From Bacteroidota bacterium (GTDB taxonomy: Bacteria > Bacteroidota > Bacteroidia > Chitinophagales > Saprospiraceae), in contig JAKQJD010000573.1 of NCBI GenBank assembly GCA_029561355.1, forward strand, positions 1 through 39,717: 39,717 nt of DNA, read 5' to 3'. Made by a program: the position numbers and the translations under genes. This document shows, piece after piece, positions 32,873 through 39,717 of this stretch. The first letter of the stretch is position 1, and the number at the start of each line of letters is the position of its first letter. Under the pieces are notes generated by a model. That model was not told the origin of the DNA, searched no databases, and worked only from the letters and a program-made list of their open reading frames with translations.

Positions 32873-34021
32873 ATGAAAACGATGCTCAGAATTTACCTGC
32901 TTGCACAGGTGTGTCTTGCCAGTGCTCACATCGGTGCACAACCCCTTTTCAAGGTACCCAAACCCACCTGTTCTTCCGTACCCATCTACCTGATCACGTC
33001 CGACATGTTTGAAACGTACCATTGGGATTTCGGCAATGGCGTAACATTCGAAGGGTATATTCCGCCGGTAGCACAGTATTCCGTCCCCGGCATGTATACC
33101 ATCAGTCTGACCGTAACGTCGACAACGCCTTTTCGCGTGATCGATTCGGTCATCATCACACAGATCCATCCGAATTCGTGGGTAGGCGGCGGATTTTGCC
33201 TTGGCGAGGGCTTGCCCGATATTTTTCTGGAATACTTGTCTTACACCACTGTAAGTCCGTATTGGGCGCGCACCGAAACGCAGGACGAAGCATCGACGCC
33301 GATCCGGTTCGGGTTGTCGGGGGTGTTGACCAATGCTGCTTTCCCGCTCACCGTTTGGGACCTCGACGACGGCTTCTGGTGCGGCGCCAGCGATTTCCTG
33401 GGCGAGATCATTGTGCCTGCCGGTACATCCGGAGGGGTATTTGCCGACCCGGTTCAACAGTTGATTTTGACAATCAAAACCAAAATGGTCAATACCACAA
33501 CCTACAGCCAGCGTTTCCTGGTACATGAATCGCCTGCCCAGCCGACGATCATCTGCGCCAATGACTCTTTGTATTCCAGTTATCCCACTTCGAATGTCTG
33601 GCTGGCCGCCAATCAGACGACTATTTTGGGCACTGGTTCCGCTTTTCACCCTATACAAGCGGGCACTTATTACGTGAAATACAATGTCCCGAACTGCCCA
33701 TCTATTTCCGAACCTTTCCAGTATGCTCCGGGTTGCTCGGTTGCGACGGAAGAACTGGCCGGAAATCCGCAACTGCTCGTATTTCCCAACCCCTCCTCCG
33801 GCATTTTTGAGATAGCGCTTCCAGCCGGCAGCAATGACCGCCTGTGGACCTGCCGCATGACAGATGTGCAGGGCAAAACAGTTCAACAACGGGAAAACGT
33901 AACCGCTCCAAACAATACCATCCATATGGATGCCACTGCCCAACCGGCCGGCATTTATTTCCTGCAGTTATCGGACGGAAAAATGATTTACCGGCAAAAA
34001 ATTACGATCGGAGGAGCGTGA
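32873..34021 (+). CDS. Secreted PKD/C2-like protein with T9SS sorting domain
   Basis: 382 residues from MKTMLRIYLLAQVCLASAHIGAQ (signal peptide). Residues about 24-100 form a PKD-type domain (YHWDFGNGVTFEG, YSVPGMYTISLTV). The middle contains PLTVWDLDDGFWCGASDFLGEIIVP, the D-x-D-x-x...DF-G pattern of a C2-like calcium-binding sandwich. The last ~75 residues are a T9SS type A sorting domain (LLVFPNPSSGIFEIAL, ITVGG-like KITIGGA end). Likely a cell-surface adhesin or binding protein; no enzyme motif was seen. The upstream esterase may be functionally linked. The gene ends within a few nt of a palindrome. Confidence 0.85.
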   Translation: MKTMLRIYLLAQVCLASAHIGAQPLFKVPKPTCSSVPIYLITSDMFETYHWDFGNGVTFEGYIPPVAQYSVPGMYTISLTVTSTTPFRVIDSVIITQIHPNSWVGGGFCLGEGLPDIFLEYLSYTTVSPYWARTETQDEASTPIRFGLSGVLTNAAFPLTVWDLDDGFWCGASDFLGEIIVPAGTSGGVFADPVQQLILTIKTKMVNTTTYSQRFLVHESPAQPTIICANDSLYSSYPTSNVWLAANQTTILGTGSAFHPIQAGTYYVKYNVPNCPSISEPFQYAPGCSVATEELAGNPQLLVFPNPSSGIFEIALPAGSNDRLWTCRMTDVQGKTVQQRENVTAPNNTIHMDATAQPAGIYFLQLSDGKMIYRQKITIGGA

Positions 34022-34024
34022 GAG

Positions 34025-34117
34025 CAGGAGTGCGAAGTCGTCAGTGCGAAGTACGAAATCTACATTCACTCGGATGTCTTGGGCTTCGCACTTCGCACTG
34101 ACGACTTCGCACTCCTG
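34025..34117. repeat. 93-bp palindrome of GTGCGAAGT words
   Basis: 33-nt arms (34025-34057 and 34085-34117) with one mismatch around a 27-nt loop. The arms are made of AGTGCGAAGTCGTCAGTGCG-type words. It lies at the convergent junction, and the right arm is inside the 3' end of the symporter gene. Confidence 0.9.
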
Positions 34118-35001
34118 AAGTAACTCGCGAGCCCCAGCCCCGTCACCAGGTCCCAGATTCCCCACCATGCCGCGATCAGGGCCATGCCGCCGAGGCCATT
34201 GAAAAAGCGGAAAATGAGCAGCAGTCCGAGTGCCGTATTGTGTACCCCCGATTCGAAAGCCAGTGTGCGGCAGTCGAGTTCGGGCAGTCGGGCGAGGCGA
34301 CCCAGGAGATAGCCGTTGGAGATAGCCACGATGTTGTGTACCAGTACGAGCAGGAAAACGAAGCCCAGGTAATTACCCAGGTTGTCGCGGTTGCCGAACA
34401 AAGCCAGCACCAGAATGATAAAAAAGATCAGCAGCGAGATACGTTGCACCCAGGGCCGGATGCGGGCGATGACGACCGGGAAACGCCGGTTCAGGAACAT
34501 GCCCAGCAGTAATGGCGCCAGAATCAGTTCCACGATGATCAGCGCCATGTCCAGGAATTTGATCTCGAACGATTGCCGCAGCTCCGCCGAATCCGGAATA
34601 AATTTCGACCAGAAAAGAAAGCCCGCCGGTGTGACTACCGTAGCCGACAGAATGATAATAGCATTGAGCGTTACGGAAAGCGCCACGTTGGCCCGGGCGA
34701 AATGCACCAGAAAATTGGTCATATTGCCCGAAGGACACATACTCACCAGTACCATGCCCATGGCCACACTTACCGGCGGACGGAAAGCATAAATGATCGC
34801 CAGCGTCAGCAGCGGAAAAATCAGGTATTGCGCCAGCAAACCTACCGCCACCGATTTGGGAAACTCGACCACTTTACGGAAGTCGCCGGGCTTTACGTCG
34901 AGCGCTACGCCGAACATCAGAAATGCCATCGCGATGTTCAGCACGATCATTTGGTCGGGATTGAAATGCAGTTGCAGGGTATCGACCGGGTGCATAGGCA
35001 A
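34066..35001 (-). CDS. Bile acid:sodium symporter (SBF/BASS) family transporter
   Basis: 311 residues (starting MPMHPVDTL, or two codons in). About nine to ten membrane helices, e.g. MIVLNIAMAFLMFGVALDV, SVAVGLLAQYLIFPLLTLAII, VSMCPSGNMTNFLVHFARANVALSV, FESGVHNTALGLLLIF. The SxxPSGN-M-TN and E-SG-HN-A segments are family signatures for sodium and substrate binding. Substrates of bacterial members include bile-salt-like and other organic anions; here unknown. The last ~17 residues (RSAKSSVRSAKPKTSE) are encoded by the palindrome and do not look like family sequence, so the original stop was probably lost. Confidence 0.9.
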   Translation of the reverse strand: MPMHPVDTLQLHFNPDQMIVLNIAMAFLMFGVALDVKPGDFRKVVEFPKSVAVGLLAQYLIFPLLTLAIIYAFRPPVSVAMGMVLVSMCPSGNMTNFLVHFARANVALSVTLNAIIILSATVVTPAGFLFWSKFIPDSAELRQSFEIKFLDMALIIVELILAPLLLGMFLNRRFPVVIARIRPWVQRISLLIFFIILVLALFGNRDNLGNYLGFVFLLVLVHNIVAISNGYLLGRLARLPELDCRTLAFESGVHNTALGLLLIFRFFNGLGGMALIAAWWGIWDLVTGLGLASYFRSAKSSVRSAKPKTSE

Positions 35002-35220
35002 ATAAAATTTTAGGGTGTAAAGGTTCTATAAAATCAGTGCTTTAATACTGTCTGGCACATGAAAAATTACAGAAATGGCCGGCGCGGAATCTTTCATTTT
35101 TGATGTTGAATTCACAACTGTCGCGCCTGGATCTTGGCACTGAATGAACTTTTAAGAGGGATAATAACTTGCCCCCGTAAATATTTTGTTTTAAGTTGTC
35201 GATTTTTTGTTATAAATTTT

Positions 35221-35228
35221 GATATTTG
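35221..35228 (+). promoter_or_regulatory. Possible -7 box GATATTTG for the SusE/F-like gene
   Basis: One mismatch to TAnnTTTG. A dyad AATATGAT/ATCATATT lies just downstream (35242-35249 with 35259-35266) and could be an operator. It predicts a leader of about 130 nt. The rest of 35002-35220 shows nothing recognisable. Confidence 0.35.
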
Positions 35229-35286
35229 CAACACGTATAAGAATATGATATTCTAAAAATCATATTAAAAAGGAACAAACGCTCTC

Positions 35287-35354
35287 TTGTTGAATGAACA
35301 TGAAGCAGCAATTTTATCAGCTGCTTCAAACAATTTTTTTCAACCATTCAACAA
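35287..35354 (+). promoter_or_regulatory. Nested stem-loop leader upstream of the SusE/F-like gene
   Basis: An outer 10-bp stem TTGTTGAATG/CATTCAACAA (35287-35296 with 35345-35354) ends 6 nt before the ATG. It encloses an 8-bp hairpin GAAGCAGC/GCTGCTTC (35302-35309 with 35320-35327), followed by seven T (35334-35340). The inner hairpin plus T tract resembles an intrinsic terminator, and the outer stem would use the sequence beside the start codon. This layout suits attenuation or translational control. Confidence 0.5.
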
Positions 35355-35360
35355 TTTATT

Positions 35361-36599
35361 ATGCGAGTAAGATTATTTTATTTGGTCTTGTCAAGCTTAT
35401 TGAGCTTTGCACTGAACGCTCAGACCCCTCAAGTAACCATTACCGGAACCGGAACCGGTGGCTGGAATCAACCCGGAAACCTGGCATTAACTTCGACAGA
35501 CGGAGTTGTTTGGACTGCCACCAATTTTGAAATCGTAGGTGACGGCAATATGAAGTTTTCCGAAGGCGGATCCTGGGAAACAACCGGCGGTTTTTCTACC
35601 GATACGCCCGCTCCCGGTTTTCCGTCGGGGAAAGTTACCATCAATGGCGGCTCTAACATTGTAGGTACGCTGGGTTTCTGGAACGTAACTTACAATGTAA
35701 CCACAAAAGAATATTCATTTACGGAAGGTATCAACCCCAACCCTGTTGTCAAGGTAAGCGGCGGCGGTTTGAGCGAAGACGTTCAAATGAATACACCCAA
35801 CGGAACCAGTTACTCCAAAAAAAGCTTGTATTTCCCTGGTGGAGACGTCAGTTTTAAGGAAACATCTCCGGTTGTAGCACAATGGGGTGGCGCATTTCCT
35901 GATGGCCCCGCTGTATCCGGCGGAACAATACCCGTACCGGCCGGCGCATTCAACACTTACTTCGTGTTGCCTACCGCAACGACGCCGGCAGAGTACATTT
36001 TCGAACCCGTAGTAGTGAGTATGATCGGTAACTTCGCCGGATCCGGCTGGGGTACCGATCTGGATATGGAAACAACCGATAACGTTATTTATACGAAATC
36101 GGGCTGGGCGCCGGTTGTCAACGGCACCTGGACGGATCCCGAATTGCACCTGAAATTCAGGGACAACCACGACTGGACCGCTCAATTCGGATGCAATGTC
36201 AGTGATAACGGAGGAAATAATCTTGCACTCACAGGTTCGGCACAAAATGGCGTCAACGGCGGTGGCGGAGATATTTTCGTACCATGGCCCGCGCCCAATG
36301 CCTACAACGTCACGTTTAACAGATCTACAGGCGAGTGGACATTTGGAGTCACGGTATCCACCCATGATGTTACAAGTTCCAACATCAAAGTCTCTCCGAA
36401 TCCGACCAGCAACAAATGGAATTTCACCATCAACGACAACTCGCTGGTGAAATCTATTCAGATTGTAGATATTCTGGGAAAAGTTATATCCACCACGGAT
36501 GTGTTTTCCAATGAAGTTTCCATCGATGCTTCCCGCCTCATCAAGGGCGTCTATTTTGCAAAAGTCGGTTCGGAAACCTTAAAACTGGTTAAGAACTAG
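35361..36599 (+). CDS. SusE/SusF-like carbohydrate-binding protein with T9SS sorting domain
   Basis: 412 residues. Signal peptide MRVRLFYLVLSSLLSFALNAQ, then three beta-sandwich modules of SusE/F type: about 22-120 (GWNQPGNLALTSTDGVVWT, GNMKFSEGGSW), 121-213 (FPGGDVSFKETS), and 214-335 (GNFAGSGWGTDLDMETTDNVIYT, ELHLKFRDNHDWTAQFG, GGGGDIFVP). Such modules bind starch or other glucans. The last ~70 residues are a T9SS type A sorting domain (IKVSPNPTSNKWNFTI, GVYFAKVGSETLKLVKN). Classic SusE and SusF are lipoproteins; here the T9SS route replaces the lipid anchor. It lies immediately upstream of the susC-like gene, suggesting a glycan-utilization locus. Confidence 0.88.
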   Translation: MRVRLFYLVLSSLLSFALNAQTPQVTITGTGTGGWNQPGNLALTSTDGVVWTATNFEIVGDGNMKFSEGGSWETTGGFSTDTPAPGFPSGKVTINGGSNIVGTLGFWNVTYNVTTKEYSFTEGINPNPVVKVSGGGLSEDVQMNTPNGTSYSKKSLYFPGGDVSFKETSPVVAQWGGAFPDGPAVSGGTIPVPAGAFNTYFVLPTATTPAEYIFEPVVVSMIGNFAGSGWGTDLDMETTDNVIYTKSGWAPVVNGTWTDPELHLKFRDNHDWTAQFGCNVSDNGGNNLALTGSAQNGVNGGGGDIFVPWPAPNAYNVTFNRSTGEWTFGVTVSTHDVTSSNIKVSPNPTSNKWNFTINDNSLVKSIQIVDILGKVISTTDVFSNEVSIDASRLIKGVYFAKVGSETLKLVKN

Positions 36600-36616
36600 T
36601 GCAAAAAGTGCTTTGA

Positions 36617-36635
36617 AACGTTCCGGGGGAACGTT
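36617..36635 (+). terminator. Hairpin after the SusE/F-like gene
   Basis: A perfect 8-bp stem AACGTTCC/GGAACGTT (36617-36624 with 36628-36635) with a 3-nt G loop, 17 nt after the stop. The T run (ATTTTTA) comes 7 nt later, so termination may be partial and let the downstream susC gene be read. Confidence 0.45.
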
Positions 36636-36675
36636 AAATCCATTTTTATGGAACGCTGAATTACTTCAATTTTTG

Positions 36676-36768
36676 AGAGGTTGACTCATAAGGAGCAGCA
36701 CCGGGAATGGCGCAGGTTTTATTTCAAACCGGACGCTTCTCCGTGTGTACACTTATGAGGCAACCTCT
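36676..36768 (+). promoter_or_regulatory. 93-nt structured element upstream of the susC-like gene
   Basis: 17-nt arms (36676-36692 with 36752-36768, AGAGGTTG and CAACCTCT ends) pair with one mismatch. They enclose an inner GGTTT/AAACC hairpin flanked by GCG/CGC. No T tract follows. It begins about 75 nt after the upstream gene and ends about 100 nt before the susC-like ATG. It could be an mRNA-processing or stability element, or a small palindromic insertion. Confidence 0.45.
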
Positions 36769-36871
36769 TGAAAATTATGCAAAGTAGTAACCCGACATCA
36801 CAGAGGTTGCTCTTGTTCCCAGGTAGTACAGGGTTCCGAACATTCTTTTCAAATAAAACCATTTTATAAAA

Positions 36872-39717
36872 ATGAGCATTAAAAACTACTTCAATATTCT
36901 ATTCATTTTTATTGCGGGTTTTGCTAATGCACAAACAATAGAAATAAACGGGAATGTTAAAGATTCGAACGGCAGCCAGGCTCTTCCCGGGGTTACTATT
37001 TTTGCCAAAAGCGCCAGAAATGGTGCGATAACAGATCTGGACGGCAACTTTTCTGTAAAAGTAAACCCGGTTGATACGCTGGTTTTTTCAGTCATCGGCT
37101 ACACCAAACAGGAAATCATCGTTCGCGAACCACAAACCCTGAATGTCAGTATGTCCGAAGACGCGAACAAACTTTCAGAAGTGGTCATCATCAGTGTCGG
37201 TTACGGCACACAAAGCAGAAAGCTGGTTACCAACGCCATTTCATCGGTGGGATCAAAAGATTTTGACGACCGACCGATTACTTCTGTGGGTCAGGCCCTG
37301 CAGGGCAATGCGGCAGGTGTACATGTCGTACAGCCTTCCGGCAAACCCGGCGGAGCGATCGACATCAGGATCAGGGGCCTGAGTTCCATTATTTCCGGCG
37401 TGAATCCGCTTTTTGTGATCGATGGCATTCAAACGTATTCGGCAGATGGAATCAACACCGATGACATCGTCGACATACAGATATTAAAAGACGCTACCGC
37501 TACGGCAATTTATGGCATTAACGGTAGCGCGGGCGTCGTGTTAATTACCACGAAAAGAGGCAAGGCAAATAAAAATGTATTCGGGTTCAGTACTTATCTG
37601 GGGATTTCCAAAATCGTTAAAAACATCGATGTGCTGGATCTGGATCAGTATAAAACATTGATGGGCGAACTGAGTTCGTCGTACGTCGACCAGGCAAATG
37701 CTCCCCAGTATGCCGGAATAAATACCAACTGGAGCGACAAGGTTTTCCAGACGGGGCAGGACAGGAATTATGAGCTTTCCTATTCCGGAGGCACCAAAAA
37801 ACTAAGGGCCTATACTTCTTTAGGCTATCAGGACACGAGAGGTATTGTCAAGCCTTCCAGGTTTTCCAGGCTTTCCGGCCGGCTGAACCTCGATTATGAT
37901 GCCATGTCGTGGCTCAAGGTTCATACCAATCTGAATGTGATCAACACGGAACTGGCCAATACCAGCGACAATAACAGCGCAAATCAGGGCGGCGTTATTT
38001 TGAGCGCATTAACGGCGCAACCTTATTTGCCGGTTTATGCGGACGATCTCATCGGCGGGGCAGAAGCCAATGGCCAGTTGCCCGGCCAGTTTGCCTCCAA
38101 TCCGATTGCTTCCCTCGAAAATCCGGTAGCCTTTCAAAGCAGGCAGGAAGACACCAACGTAAAAAGGTATTTGGGGAACCTGGGATTCGACGTTACCCTG
38201 ATCAAAGATCTGGTATGGAAACCTTCGGCCACCATCGATATGGCAAAAAGTAAGTATGAATATTTCGTGGACAGTTACCGGTCCAATTATGGCAGGAACA
38301 ATGACAATCCCGATCTGTCCACCAGGGGAATAGGACGACAAAGTATATATGAAAATTTTAATTTGAACATAGAGAATACCCTGGAGTATGCACTCCATCT
38401 GGGCAAACATGATCTGAATTTTTTGCTGGGCAACAGTGTGCAGCACTTCAATTACCAGCAGGATCAGTTGGAAGGAACCGGTTTTCCGCTCGAATTAAGG
38501 AAACTGGATCTGGATCAAATGCTGGATACCACGTATGCAAGAATCATCGAGCGGGAAAAAAACACCATTTCCTACTTTACCAGAACGACTTACAACTACC
38601 AGGATAGGTACATCATCAACGGCGTGTTCCGCTACAGTGGCTCCTCACAATTGGCAAAAGGGCATAAATGGGGCTATTTTCCCGGTATTTCTGCCGCCTG
38701 GGTCGTTTCAAACGAACATTTTTTCAGTGATGTAAAATTGATTTCCCTCCTTAAAGTAAGAGCGGGTTGGGGACGAACCGGCAATATTTCCGGCATTCCC
38801 GAATACGCCTCTTTCGGTCTGGCAGCCTATAGTTATACCAATCCGAATGCACTCGATCCGATCAACTACACGAACGATGATTTAACCTGGGAAACCACCA
38901 CAGATGTAAATGTGGGGCTGGATTTAAACATGTTCGATGCCAGGGTGAGAATAATGGCCGATGTGTTCAAAAGAAATACCCAAAACCTGCTTTTCCGGTT
39001 GAAAATCGAGGGTAAAGATTACCTCTACAATGCCGGAGAAATTGAGAACAAAGGCATCGATTTCGCTTTGAATACCACGAATATCAGAAACGAGGACTTT
39101 ATCTGGAATACCGGTTTCAATATTTCATTTTTGAAAAACAAAGTGGTGGAATACGGTAAAAACAAATACGAGGCCTACGGTTACCAGAGCGTCAACCGGA
39201 TAGAAGAAGGCCAGCCCCTGGGCAACTTCTTCGGTTATGCCGTTGCGCAAGTCAATCCTTTGAATGGAAACATCGAATACCGCGATGTCGACGGCAGCGG
39301 TTTTCTGAATGCTACGGACAGAACCATCATCGGCAACGCCATGCCGGATTTTACCTTCGGTCTTACCAATTCATTTTCCTTTAAAGGGTTTTCGCTCGAT
39401 GCCCTGGTTACAGGCAGCCAGGGAAATGATATTTTCAATGCTTCGAGGATCGATCTGGAAGGCATGCAAAATCCTAAAAATCAATCCATTGCGGTACTGG
39501 ACAGATGGCAACAGGAAGGCGACATCACCAGCATCCCCCGGGCAAACGACCCCAATGCCGTGCTGGCATCGGACAGATTTGTGGAGGATGGATCGTATGT
39601 GCGACTGAAATCCGTCACCCTTGCCTATAGTCTCAATAAGAGGTTTTTGGGCATGAATTCCGTGAAAATTTATGTGACCGGGCAGAATCTGGCAACGCTG
39701 ACAAATTATACCGGATT
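36872..39717 (+). CDS. SusC/RagA-type TonB-linked outer-membrane receptor (partial)
   Basis: 948 residues are visible and the frame runs off the window without a stop. Signal peptide MSIKNYFNILFIFIAGFANAQ; CarboxypepD_reg-like domain about 24-93 (GNVKDSNGSQALPGVTIFAKSARNGAITDLDGNFS); the plug begins VVIISVGYGTQSRKLVTNAISSV (104-126), with IRIRGLSSI and NPLFVIDGIQTYS; then a long beta-barrel with the terminal-type segment VRLKSVTLAYSLNKRFLGM and GQNLATLTNYTG. SusC proteins import oligosaccharides or peptides across the outer membrane with a SusD lid, presumably encoded just outside. The start is set by the signal peptide. Confidence 0.96.
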   Translation, partial: MSIKNYFNILFIFIAGFANAQTIEINGNVKDSNGSQALPGVTIFAKSARNGAITDLDGNFSVKVNPVDTLVFSVIGYTKQEIIVREPQTLNVSMSEDANKLSEVVIISVGYGTQSRKLVTNAISSVGSKDFDDRPITSVGQALQGNAAGVHVVQPSGKPGGAIDIRIRGLSSIISGVNPLFVIDGIQTYSADGINTDDIVDIQILKDATATAIYGINGSAGVVLITTKRGKANKNVFGFSTYLGISKIVKNIDVLDLDQYKTLMGELSSSYVDQANAPQYAGINTNWSDKVFQTGQDRNYELSYSGGTKKLRAYTSLGYQDTRGIVKPSRFSRLSGRLNLDYDAMSWLKVHTNLNVINTELANTSDNNSANQGGVILSALTAQPYLPVYADDLIGGAEANGQLPGQFASNPIASLENPVAFQSRQEDTNVKRYLGNLGFDVTLIKDLVWKPSATIDMAKSKYEYFVDSYRSNYGRNNDNPDLSTRGIGRQSIYENFNLNIENTLEYALHLGKHDLNFLLGNSVQHFNYQQDQLEGTGFPLELRKLDLDQMLDTTYARIIEREKNTISYFTRTTYNYQDRYIINGVFRYSGSSQLAKGHKWGYFPGISAAWVVSNEHFFSDVKLISLLKVRAGWGRTGNISGIPEYASFGLAAYSYTNPNALDPINYTNDDLTWETTTDVNVGLDLNMFDARVRIMADVFKRNTQNLLFRLKIEGKDYLYNAGEIENKGIDFALNTTNIRNEDFIWNTGFNISFLKNKVVEYGKNKYEAYGYQSVNRIEEGQPLGNFFGYAVAQVNPLNGNIEYRDVDGSGFLNATDRTIIGNAMPDFTFGLTNSFSFKGFSLDALVTGSQGNDIFNASRIDLEGMQNPKNQSIAVLDRWQQEGDITSIPRANDPNAVLASDRFVEDGSYVRLKSVTLAYSLNKRFLGMNSVKIYVTGQNLATLTNYTG

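Overview
The window looks like chromosome of a member of the Bacteroidota, probably in or near the Saprospirales. Supporting this are a SusC/RagA-type TonB-linked receptor, three proteins with type IX secretion (T9SS) C-terminal sorting domains, a type III glutamine synthetase, a GH109-type oxidoreductase-like glycosidase, a 7TMR-DISM histidine kinase, and many -7 boxes of the Bacteroidota form TAnnTTTG. Most genes look moderately GC-rich. The first 1.6 kb and the gene-free block at 19.8-22.0 kb are visibly AT-rich.

Layout. 1-1640: end of a secreted-protein gene and an AT-rich islet with a two-helix membrane protein carrying a GAF-like domain plus a small partner. 1646-5391: an RHH protein, an SPFH/band-7 membrane protein, a small Cys-rich secreted protein and an S41 C-terminal processing protease. 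5484-9479: an alpha/beta hydrolase, recA and recJ, with a possible small RNA gene in front of recA. 9644-12163: glutamine synthetase III behind a long structured leader. 12352-17155: a CDGSH/4Fe-4S protein, a GH109-like enzyme, a B12-binding radical SAM protein overlapping a methyltransferase, and a GbsR/MarR-type regulator. 17259-19817: a large secreted M14 metallopeptidase. 22003-28360: recQ with a TPR gene, adenosylhomocysteinase, and a TPR lipoprotein. 28475-31079: a convergent, overlapping response regulator/histidine kinase pair. 31357-34021: two T9SS-secreted proteins. 34066-35001: a bile-acid:sodium-symporter family protein. 35361-39717: the start of a polysaccharide-utilization-like locus (SusE/F-like T9SS protein, then SusC, cut by the window end).

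The most striking feature is the 2.2-kb gene-free block between the M14 peptidase and recQ. It holds four tandem copies of what appear to be small-RNA genes, all on the + strand. Each has TCAACAAA, 10 nt, TGTTCTTT, 18 nt, TGCACTTTTG at exactly conserved spacing. A predicted 125-127 nt transcript begins 5 nt later. In three copies its 5' stem closes a 34-nt loop and shows three compensatory base-pair changes between copies. A 70-nt 3' domain is identical in all four copies and includes a GAAA-capped mini-hairpin and a strong intrinsic terminator. Three of the four terminators are followed by 33-nt hairpin units (seven in all, four of them in a 47-48 bp tandem array). I do not recognise the family. 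It is the best candidate here for an undescribed system.

Several intergenic regions also carry long imperfect palindromes built from short repeated words, a different word at each site. One of them supplies the last codons of the symporter gene.
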